Shown piece by piece: positions 1 through 5,916 of a stretch of 7,428 nt of DNA. The DNA comes from Actinomycetota bacterium (lineage in GTDB: Bacteria > Actinomycetota > CADDZG01 > WHSQ01), in NCBI GenBank assembly GCA_016781115.1, contig JADDQX010000108.1, positions 1 through 7,428 on the forward strand, written 5' to 3'. The position numbers and the translations under genes were made by a program. A model generated the notes under the pieces. The model was not told the origin of the DNA, made no database searches, and was given only the letters and a program-made list of their open reading frames with translations. Each line of letters opens with the position of its first letter. The first letter of the stretch is position 1.

Positions 1-1533
1 GACGACCGCCTCGGCGACTTCTTGGCGGCAATCCGCGAGAAGCGCTGCCATGGCCGCCGGGTTCGGTCCATAGTCGAACCCGAAAACCGTTTAAGCCTGT
101 CGAAGGTACGCGTTGCGTTGGCACGGCTCGCACATGAGGCGACCCGGTGCTTCGTCGAGCAATCAGGATCGGACTCGATCCCGATTACCAGCTGGGACGA
201 GCACACCGTCCAGCCGTCCGCCAGTGTGGTTTCCCAGCTCCGCAACTCATTGGAAGAACTCGAGGCGCTGGCTGGCGCAGCGGTCGAGCCCCACACTTTC
301 GCGCTGCTCGGCCTTCGAAACCTTCAGCGAAGGCTTGAGGAGTTCGCGGACCGAGCGGTGGCCACCTCGGATGGACTCCGAGGATCGGCAGTCGAGTGGC
401 TAACGGATCTCTTCTGGCACACGATGGTGTTTGAGTCGCCCCTTTATCCTCACGTCGACGAGCTCGCGCTTCAGGTGTCGTTGATGAAGGAGGAGGACTC
501 GAGCCGTCCGATCCGTAGGTTGGAACCACCGGAGGCAGTCGTACGCCAAGGTCTCCGCGATTTTGGCCGGGCGACGGCGATGGCTGTAGGCCGCGGTTTC
601 GACGCTGCGGAGACGGGGCTGCGCAGCGACTTCTTTAAGGCTCTCGGCGCGCTCCAACATGCCCAGTTCGAGGCCTGGGAGCGCTCTCGGTCACGGTCCC
701 GCGACGTGCTCCCAGCACCGGTCGCACTGACCACGAACCTCGACCTGGAGGTCGAGCGAGGAATGGCCCGATCAGGAGGACAGTTTCACGTGGCCGTCCC
801 CATCTACATCGGCCAAACCGGTCCCGAACCCGATCCGAGCCAAGACGACCTGCGATGGATTGTGGGGTCGTTCTCCTCGCCATCGCAGAGCCCCGCGCTC
901 GAAGACCTTGACCAGCCGGAGGGAGGATGGCGATGGCTTGCGGATCTTGAGGTCGACGGTCAGGCAGCCCTCAGGGGTCCCTTGTTGGTCAAGCTCAGTG
1001 GTTCACCGCTCCATCGTGTTCCCGGCGACCTCGCACAACTTCAGGTCGAAGCCAGTACATCTCGCCGAACCGCGACCCCAGACTTCCGGCGCACGGACAA
1101 ATCTACCACGTCAGGATCACTCGAAATCGCTCACGCAGTTGCGCTTGGGGAATACGACTTCTTGCAGATCATGCGCCTGCACCACTGGTCATTCGACAAC
1201 AAACGCGACGCAGCCTCGGTCGGGGCGATGGGACATGAATCGCGAACCGTTCACGGCCTACCCCGCTGGCTATGCGATGAGCTTCCGCGGCGCAGTAGAG
1301 CGTGGTTTCTCCTCGGTCAGCGGTTCTCCGACTGGACAACGAGGTCGCTGCTGTTCACTCTCCTCGGCCAGGACGGCGGAGTGCCAGGGAGAGGAGTCGC
1401 AATTTCAATGCGCTTCGACGAGGATCGCCTTCAGTTCTTCGAGTGGTTGGGCATCGAACTCGCACGTGGCAACTGTGGTCTACTCACAAGACGGCTCTCG
1501 CAGCTGTCGCAGGCCGCGGCTCAAGCCGTGTAG
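1..1533 (+). CDS. SIR2-like domain protein (5' partial), candidate effector of a STAND NTPase
   Basis: The reading frame is open from base 1 (DDRLGDFLAAIREK...), so the true start lies upstream; the in-frame TTG at 22 has no support as a start. About 510 codons are visible. Codons 241-250 read VALTTNLDLE, matching the TTN-D motif of SIR2-like NAD-binding domains (Asn at 736-738). Around 985-1011 is GPLLVKLSGS, where the family usually has KLHGS. Further on come EYDFLQIM (about 1153-1176) and RAWFLLGQRFSDWTTRSLL (about 1297-1353), matching the FLGYSLxDWNxRxLL block that closes bacterial SIR2-like effector domains. The N-terminal Gly-Ala-Gly nucleotide loop is not visible and should lie left of the window. 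Proteins of this family in phage defence (ThsA, DSR2, SIR2-Argonaute, SIR2-STAND) deplete NAD+. The stop is 5 bases before the STAND gene, so the two are probably co-transcribed. The fold call is fairly firm. NADase activity is doubtful because the usual His appears to be Ser. No membrane segment is seen. Confidence 0.75.
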   Translation, partial: DDRLGDFLAAIREKRCHGRRVRSIVEPENRLSLSKVRVALARLAHEATRCFVEQSGSDSIPITSWDEHTVQPSASVVSQLRNSLEELEALAGAAVEPHTFALLGLRNLQRRLEEFADRAVATSDGLRGSAVEWLTDLFWHTMVFESPLYPHVDELALQVSLMKEEDSSRPIRRLEPPEAVVRQGLRDFGRATAMAVGRGFDAAETGLRSDFFKALGALQHAQFEAWERSRSRSRDVLPAPVALTTNLDLEVERGMARSGGQFHVAVPIYIGQTGPEPDPSQDDLRWIVGSFSSPSQSPALEDLDQPEGGWRWLADLEVDGQAALRGPLLVKLSGSPLHRVPGDLAQLQVEASTSRRTATPDFRRTDKSTTSGSLEIAHAVALGEYDFLQIMRLHHWSFDNKRDAASVGAMGHESRTVHGLPRWLCDELPRRSRAWFLLGQRFSDWTTRSLLFTLLGQDGGVPGRGVAISMRFDEDRLQFFEWLGIELARGNCGLLTRRLSQLSQAAAQAV

Positions 1534-1538
1534 CCCCG

Positions 1539-3815
1539 ATGAGCAAGCTGCCCAACCCCTATCCGGGCGCGAGCCCGCTCACCGAGCGCCACGCTGACCT
1601 CCTGCTCGGCAGAGAGTCGATCCTTAACCAATTCACCAACGCGATCCGCCAGCGCGATGTCGTTGAGCTGACGGGGCCATCAGGAGTCGGCAAGAGCTCG
1701 CTTCTGAAAGCAGGTATCCGGACTCGACTCAACGACGAGAGCGGCCTGTACGTCCGACTGTTCTCTCGCTGGGATCAGGTTCGGGGTTCCACAGGTGGTC
1801 AGTGGTTCGCTCACGCGCTCGCCTTGGCGATCGGCGACCTCGCGTCAGCCACCATCGATCCCCTCAGCGACCCCCAAGGATTCGTGGACGACGTACAAGA
1901 GAGGCTCGGGTCACAGCTGGTCGTGGTTTTTGATCAGCTTGAGGAACTACTTCGGGCAGATCCTGCCATCGGCCGAAGGTTCGTTCAGAACATCGCCCAG
2001 GTAGCGGCGGTCTATCCCGAACGCATGACACAAGTTGTATCGCTTCGCCGCGAGTACAAATTCGCTCTCGCTCCCATCGATGAGCAGTTGCATCCCAACG
2101 CTGTCTGGTTTCAGGAGATCAAGCCGATCGAAATCTCAGTCATACCCCAGTTGATCGTACGACCTCTCGAACGACTCCGAGTTGACCACGAATTCTCGGT
2201 CACCGCTACCCCGGACCTAGTCGATGCCATCGCATCTGCCTGGGCCACGGCAGCGAATTCAGACCAGGGACCCTTCGCTGCCGCTGATGGTCTCTTCCCC
2301 AGCGAGGAAGACAATGTTGGATTGCTTCACCTGCAAGCCTTCCTCTTCGCCATGTTCGAACGGGCCGATCCCGACGACGGCGACGTCCTCACTGCGAGGT
2401 CTGTTGCCGACGTCCTAGGGATGCCTTGGCCAACCAGTAGGAAATCGGGCAGGCGGTGCTTCGCCTTTGCACTAAAGGACTACGTCAAACTCCGGATCGA
2501 AGAACAAGCCAACGCGTTCCGCGAGAAGACGTCAGGATTGCACGGCAGCCCTGTTGCACGCTTGATGACCAGCGAAACGCTTGCCATCGCCGCCACACTG
2601 CCCATGCATCTGTCCTCCGCCGGGTTCAAACTGGTACGCGGTACGGATGAACTGGCGGCTCTCGTACTCACCGGGTTCAACGAGCTCCAGACGTTCGAGG
2701 ATCTAGTGGCGAGTCGCTCGGTACGGGATGGGGTCATCGAAGCTGATCTTGTCGGCTCCTCGCCCGCTCTCGCGCCAGCCGCTCAACAAGAGCCCGCCGC
2801 AACTGAACGGCGCTCCCGCCGCGCCCAGGATGTGGCGGGACTCCTCGCGCAGCGCTGCCGGGATGGGTACCCGGACGATCCCGATGGCTTGCATGATGAG
2901 GTCATCAAGCGCTACCCGGATCTCGCAAACTGGGGCGATGCGGGCATGGCTACCGGCCGAATGAGCGGACAGAGCGCCCTCCGGACAGGATGCGAACTAG
3001 TGGTCACGTTCGAGCGAGCGGTTGAGTGGCTCGAGGCCAGTGCATTGGTGCGGACAGCGCGGTCGGTCAGCCGGGACGGGATCGGCGGAGACCGCACGAT
3101 CGCATTAGTTCACGATCGACTCGGCGAGGCCACCATTCGGTGGGGCCAGGAGACTCTTCGCGTTCCCGAGATTGGAATCGCGGCAGTTGTCGCATCGGTC
3201 GGGAAGCAGGTTCTCGCGGAGCCGGCCGTTGACGATGCTGCGCTCGGTCCGGAGGAGCTTCCCGAGGTTACGCGACTTGGGTGGGTCGGATGCAACGTGA
3301 CGGCGTTGTTTGATGGCCTCGACTTCAGGAACTGCAACTTTGGTGGCACGATCTTCAACCGCTGTCGGTTCCGAAACGTCGCATTCGAAGACTGTCTCAT
3401 GTGGGGCGCCCTGTTCCTCGGTTGCATCTTCGAAGGCGACGAGGGGGTTACGTTTCGCAGTACACGGCGTCCAGCCACCGGCGAGCCGAGTAGCCGTGTC
3501 CAGACCCTCACCATCGGAAGGGGATCTACGATCTCTGGCCGAGGGATTCGGTTTGAATCGCTGGGAGGGTATGGCCTCTTCTTGGACGGGGTTGAAGGAG
3601 GCCCTTGGGCGCTCGATCGCTGCGAGATCCAGCACGTTTCGATGACTGGTGCTGGCAATGGCCTCGGACCAGGTTCGGTTGCCGATAGCCCTGCCCTAAG
3701 ACATCTTTCTATCCTTGGACCTGTGGTTGGCTCCGTAGAGATCGACCGACCCGACGATCCCTCCACGCTGGTTCTTGATCCCTCAGAGGCGATCAAGTGG
3801 AAGCCGATGAGCTGA
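1539..3815 (+). CDS. STAND-type P-loop NTPase (nSTAND1-like) with C-terminal pentapeptide repeats
   Basis: A 758-residue protein. The ATG at 1539 was chosen because homology-type sequence begins at once (PNPYPGASPLTERHADLLLG, the NPYPGLxPF...D..FFGR opening of nSTAND1 proteins); upstream in-frame starts would run deep into the preceding gene. Walker A is GPSGVGKS at residues 46-53. Walker B is VVVFDQLEEL at about 128-137 with Asp132. SLRREYKF at 168-175 matches the family's strand with a conserved Arg. A helical/winged-helix arm follows, ending in ALVHDRLGEAT (about 522-532), the LVHDxLxExxxxW block seen before sensor regions. Residues 594-633 are eight pentapeptide repeats, and about 634-758 look like further beta-helix. 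STAND proteins are ATP/GTP-driven switches that oligomerise when the C-terminal region meets a trigger; many are antiviral (Avs). No toxin or nuclease domain is fused here, so signalling probably goes to the upstream SIR2-like protein. There is no clear Shine-Dalgarno, so translation is probably coupled to the preceding stop. What it senses is unknown. Confidence 0.85.
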   Translation: MSKLPNPYPGASPLTERHADLLLGRESILNQFTNAIRQRDVVELTGPSGVGKSSLLKAGIRTRLNDESGLYVRLFSRWDQVRGSTGGQWFAHALALAIGDLASATIDPLSDPQGFVDDVQERLGSQLVVVFDQLEELLRADPAIGRRFVQNIAQVAAVYPERMTQVVSLRREYKFALAPIDEQLHPNAVWFQEIKPIEISVIPQLIVRPLERLRVDHEFSVTATPDLVDAIASAWATAANSDQGPFAAADGLFPSEEDNVGLLHLQAFLFAMFERADPDDGDVLTARSVADVLGMPWPTSRKSGRRCFAFALKDYVKLRIEEQANAFREKTSGLHGSPVARLMTSETLAIAATLPMHLSSAGFKLVRGTDELAALVLTGFNELQTFEDLVASRSVRDGVIEADLVGSSPALAPAAQQEPAATERRSRRAQDVAGLLAQRCRDGYPDDPDGLHDEVIKRYPDLANWGDAGMATGRMSGQSALRTGCELVVTFERAVEWLEASALVRTARSVSRDGIGGDRTIALVHDRLGEATIRWGQETLRVPEIGIAAVVASVGKQVLAEPAVDDAALGPEELPEVTRLGWVGCNVTALFDGLDFRNCNFGGTIFNRCRFRNVAFEDCLMWGALFLGCIFEGDEGVTFRSTRRPATGEPSSRVQTLTIGRGSTISGRGIRFESLGGYGLFLDGVEGGPWALDRCEIQHVSMTGAGNGLGPGSVADSPALRHLSILGPVVGSVEIDRPDDPSTLVLDPSEAIKWKPMS
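3318..3437 (+). repeat. Eight tandem pentapeptide repeats within the STAND NTPase
   Basis: Codons 594-633 of the NTPase read LDFRN CNFGG TIFNR CRFRN VAFED CLMWG ALFLG CIFEG. The central residue is Phe in seven units and Met in one, and small or polar residues flank it, as in the A(D/N)LXX-type right-handed quadrilateral beta-helix. Eight units make about two coils. The Gly- and aromatic-rich sequence after it (for example GRGIRFESLGGYGLFLDG) may continue the helix in less regular form. Such solenoids usually mediate protein binding, and some mimic DNA. Its place at the C-terminus is where STAND proteins carry their sensor repeats (commonly TPR or WD40). Confidence 0.85.
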
Positions 3816-4398
3816 ATCTTCCTTCCGCGCTGATGCCGTATCGCTCCACGAAAACCAGTCGGCCAAGCGGAAGCCTTCCGGGTGGCGACGGACGCGCGTT
3901 CGTCGCCGCATACCGCTCTTCGGCGAATCCAAACGCCACAGCGAGATCGAGCCGCGCGTCAGCGGGTACCCCGAGGATGCTGCACGCGTGGGCGATGTTC
4001 TGGGCGGGCTCGAAGACGGCGACACAGGATCCGACACCGTCAGCGTGGGCCGCCAGCATGAGGTTCTGCACAACTCGACCCAGATCGAAGATGGTGGAGA
4101 ACCTGTACGGACCCTCCATCATCACAACGGCTACGGCTACGTTTGCAGTCGCCAGATGTCCTGCATGCGTTCCGAGTTTTGACAGTGCGTCTAGCGTCCG
4201 TCGTGACCGAATTACGATGAAACGCCACGGCTGGCTGTTCTTGCTGGAGCCGCACCACCTCGCCGACTCCAACCACTCCGCCACCGCGCTGTCAGGCACA
4301 GACGCGTCTCGGTAGTGGCGTACCGCGCGAAGCCTCCGGACTGTCTCGTGGAACACGTCGCTCGAGAAGCTGGATCTCCGGTGTCGTCGACTAGCCAT
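3793..4398 (-). CDS. Nitroreductase-family FMN-dependent oxidoreductase
   Basis: A 201-residue protein, typical for a single-domain nitroreductase. The ATG at 4398 is chosen over longer in-frame options because AGAGGA lies 5 bases before it and because family sequence begins soon after. RLRAVRHYRD at residues 22-31 matches the N-terminal Arg-x-x-Arg segment that binds FMN phosphate. SSKNSQPWRFIVI at 51-63 matches the S.xNxQPWxF flavin/substrate block. FDLGRVVQNLMLAAHADGVG matches the conserved dimer helix, and GRLPLGRLVFVERYG the usual C-terminal RxPLxxLV ending. These are homodimeric cytosolic flavoproteins that reduce nitro groups, quinones or enone-like substrates, or oxidise ring intermediates, with NAD(P)H or F420H2; the substrate cannot be read here. 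The gene diverges from the tautomerase operon across a 37-base gap, so a joint role is plausible. Its last 23 bases overlap the end of the STAND gene on the other strand. Family call firm, function open. Confidence 0.85.
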   Translation of the reverse strand: MASRRHRRSSFSSDVFHETVRRLRAVRHYRDASVPDSAVAEWLESARWCGSSKNSQPWRFIVIRSRRTLDALSKLGTHAGHLATANVAVAVVMMEGPYRFSTIFDLGRVVQNLMLAAHADGVGSCVAVFEPAQNIAHACSILGVPADARLDLAVAFGFAEERYAATNARPSPPGRLPLGRLVFVERYGISAEGRFSSSAST

Positions 4399-4403
4399 CT
4401 CGA

Positions 4404-4409
4404 TCCTCT
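4404..4409 (-). promoter_or_regulatory. Ribosome binding site of the nitroreductase gene
   Basis: The minus strand reads AGAGGA, then five bases, then ATG at 4398. This is a good Shine-Dalgarno match at normal spacing. It decides the 201-residue start over the longer frame that would run on to 4701, inside the divergent tautomerase gene. Confidence 0.65.
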
Positions 4410-4422
4410 GCCAGCGTCGTCC

Positions 4423-4429
4423 TACGCTA
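4423..4429. promoter_or_regulatory. Candidate shared bidirectional -10 element (TACGCTA)
   Basis: The 37-base gap between the divergent starts holds TACGCTA. Read on the + strand, TACGCT (4423-4428) fits the TANNNT -10 pattern common in high-GC actinobacteria. It ends 7 bases before the GTG of the tautomerase, so transcription would start at or next to that GTG and give a leaderless mRNA. Read on the minus strand, TAGCGT (4429-4424) also fits TANNNT and gives a leader of roughly 18 bases containing the AGAGGA site of the nitroreductase. No convincing -35 is seen on either side. The motif is short and could occur by chance; the call rests on its position. Confidence 0.4.
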
Positions 4430-4435
4430 GTCGCG

Positions 4436-4819
4436 GTGCCCTTCGTCCAGATCCTGTGGGACGCAGACCGTGTCACAACATCGACGATCGCGCACGTGCG
4501 AGATCTGGTGGCGTCCGAGGCGGCGGCGCTCCTCACGGCGGAGGACCCAAAACACGTTGTTACCCACGGGATGATCGACTCGCAGCTTACCCGGCTCGGG
4601 CCACTGGATCGCGTCCGGGCGCCTATCTTCGTGACGTTGCTAGCCCGGGAGGAACCACGCAGACGGGCGTCGCAGGCGACGGTGGCTGCGGCCCTGGCCA
4701 AGGCAGTTCGCGCGATTGTCGACGTCGAGGTCGTCGTTGAGATCGTGCTGACAGCTCATGCATCGTCATACGACTACTCAGTGCACGAATCGGATGGCTC
4801 GATCCCGGGAAGGCCGTGA
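4436..4819 (+). CDS. Tautomerase-superfamily protein (4-OT/CHMI/MIF fold) with candidate catalytic Pro1
   Basis: A 127-residue protein read from GTG at 4436. It opens MPFVQILW, which after Met removal leaves the N-terminal proline that acts as general base in 4-oxalocrotonate tautomerase-like enzymes. A second beta-alpha-beta unit appears to begin at Ala62-Pro63 (APIFVTLLAREEPRRRASQA, then a long helix and VVVEIVLTA). The length therefore equals two fused 4-OT-sized units, as in CHM isomerase (126 aa), MSAD, cis-CaaD and MIF. Overall spacing looks closest to 5-carboxymethyl-2-hydroxymuconate isomerase, but that is my judgement without an alignment. These cytosolic trimers catalyse keto-enol shifts, dehalogenation or decarboxylation with no cofactor. 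No Shine-Dalgarno is visible, in line with a leaderless transcript. The stop overlaps the next GTG as GTGA, so it heads the radical SAM/ATP-grasp operon. Tautomerase call moderately firm, reaction unknown. Confidence 0.65.
   Translation: MPFVQILWDADRVTTSTIAHVRDLVASEAAALLTAEDPKHVVTHGMIDSQLTRLGPLDRVRAPIFVTLLAREEPRRRASQATVAAALAKAVRAIVDVEVVVEIVLTAHASSYDYSVHESDGSIPGRP
4816..4819 (+). promoter_or_regulatory. GTGA start/stop overlap (tautomerase to radical SAM)
   Basis: The GTG start of the radical SAM gene and the TGA stop of the tautomerase share bases. Such overlaps usually mean coupled translation. A weak purine-rich run, GGGAAGG, ends 2 bases before the GTG and may help reinitiation. Confidence 0.7.
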
Positions 4820-5916
4820 ACGCCAACACGATTGATCGCAAAGTCACCGAGACAACGAAGATCGCCTGCCTCAGCCGCGGAGTGCGTGCCCCGGCGGATG
4901 TCTTGCACTACCTCTCAGCCGGCGGGTCACAACCTCTGTCACTCCATGAGTACCCGACAACTGGCGGTCTCACGATGGTCCTTCCCGAGGACGTCTACGT
5001 AAACGCTCCATTCGACGAGTGGTTCTGCGCGGATGCGTCGGTCAGTGTGGAACTCTGCGAGAGCAACCTCGTGCTTCGTGCGTCGACCGGTGTCGTTCCT
5101 GTGGAGCGAGTACTGCCATTGCCGGGCTATCTCGAAACACGCGATGAGAAAGACCGCCCTGTTGTGGATGTAGCTATGTCACATGCGGACCGGCTTCGCC
5201 TCTCGCCATTCTATGGATGCGCCTACGACTGCCACTTCTGCGATTTGGCGACCCCACCCTATGAGTGTCGGCCCATCGATCAGCTTATTGCGGCCCTCCG
5301 AATCGCGGCTGAAGACACCGTGCTGGCGGTCCGCCATGTTCTTATTAGCGGTGGATCGCCCAGAAAGCTCCACTACGACCTATTCACACGCACCTGTGAA
5401 GAAGTCATTTGGAACAGTCCTTTTCCAGTGGACGTCATGTTCTCGCCAATGGACAGCGATGGGCAAGTGGTCGACAGACTCGTGGACGCTGGCGTGCACG
5501 CCCTGTCCATCAACCTCGAGGTCTTCGATGACGCCGCCGCTGAGCGCCGGCTTCCCAGGAAGTATCGAGTCACCCGCAGGCACTTTGAGCCGACGGTGGA
5601 ACGCGCGGTCGAACTGCTCGGCCGCGGCGGGCGAGTACGGTCGCTCATAATCCCCGGCTTGGAGGATTTGTCCAGCACGATTGCTGGTGTCGAGTATCTA
5701 GCGTCGCTCGGATGCGATCCAGTACTGAGCCCGTTCCGGCCCGCCTCGGACGTCGAGCTCAAGAGCCATCCGCCGCCGTCCGAGGACGATCTCACGACGC
5801 TGTTGGCCGAGAGCCGACAGATCGTCAGCAAGTACGGCGTGTCTCTTGGTCCATCATGTGTGCCCTGCCAGCACAACACCCTCACGTTCCCTTGGGACGT
5901 TCGCTGCGCTGCGTGA
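4816..5916 (+). CDS. Radical SAM enzyme, uncharacterised family
   Basis: A 366-residue protein starting at GTG 4816, which overlaps the tautomerase stop (GTGA). The radical SAM cluster motif is CAYDCHFC with Cys135, Cys139 and Cys142 (CX3CX2C) for the [4Fe-4S] cluster that cleaves S-adenosylmethionine. LISGGSP at 176-182 takes the place of the GGE motif that holds the SAM amino group. RSLIIPGLEDLSSTIAGVEYL and the following CDPVLSPFRP fit later strands of the TIM-type barrel and recall biotin synthase/ThiH-like enzymes, though I cannot assign a subfamily. An N-terminal extension of about 120 residues precedes the barrel and is not recognised. Near the C-terminus, PSCVPCQHN gives a CxxC (Cys348, Cys351) that could bind an auxiliary cluster or zinc. 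No SPASM-like run of cysteines is seen. The product is unknown; the setting, before an ATP-grasp ligase and after a tautomerase, suggests a biosynthetic step such as C-C bond formation, rearrangement or methylation. Confidence 0.85.
   Translation: MNANTIDRKVTETTKIACLSRGVRAPADVLHYLSAGGSQPLSLHEYPTTGGLTMVLPEDVYVNAPFDEWFCADASVSVELCESNLVLRASTGVVPVERVLPLPGYLETRDEKDRPVVDVAMSHADRLRLSPFYGCAYDCHFCDLATPPYECRPIDQLIAALRIAAEDTVLAVRHVLISGGSPRKLHYDLFTRTCEEVIWNSPFPVDVMFSPMDSDGQVVDRLVDAGVHALSINLEVFDDAAAERRLPRKYRVTRRHFEPTVERAVELLGRGGRVRSLIIPGLEDLSSTIAGVEYLASLGCDPVLSPFRPASDVELKSHPPPSEDDLTTLLAESRQIVSKYGVSLGPSCVPCQHNTLTFPWDVRCAA
5913..5916 (+). promoter_or_regulatory. GTGA start/stop overlap (radical SAM to ATP-grasp)
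   Basis: The TGA stop of the radical SAM gene lies inside the GTG start of the ATP-grasp gene, repeating the previous junction. No good Shine-Dalgarno precedes it, so the ligase is probably translated by ribosomes that have just finished the radical SAM protein. This decides the GTG at 5913 over earlier in-frame starts inside the upstream gene. Confidence 0.65.

Noticed and set aside
1302..1538. Earlier start for the STAND NTPase inside the SIR2-like gene
   Set aside because: The extra 79 residues are Arg/Ser-rich shadow sequence; the conserved NPYPG opening begins right after the ATG at 1539.
860..1597. A 245-codon + strand open frame overlapping the SIR2-like and STAND genes
   Set aside because: It lies out of frame inside the SIR2-like gene, shows no recognisable motif and is rich in Arg, Ser and Pro, as expected of a shadow in high-GC DNA.
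3110..3796. Long minus-strand open frames opposite the STAND C-terminus (also 3105-3635)
   Set aside because: Low-complexity Ser/Arg/Pro composition, opposite a clear pentapeptide coding region; no family features.
4398..4701. Longer N-terminus for the nitroreductase, up to 4701
   Set aside because: The extra 101 residues lie opposite the tautomerase, look like shadow sequence and lack family features; AGAGGA before 4398 marks the better start.
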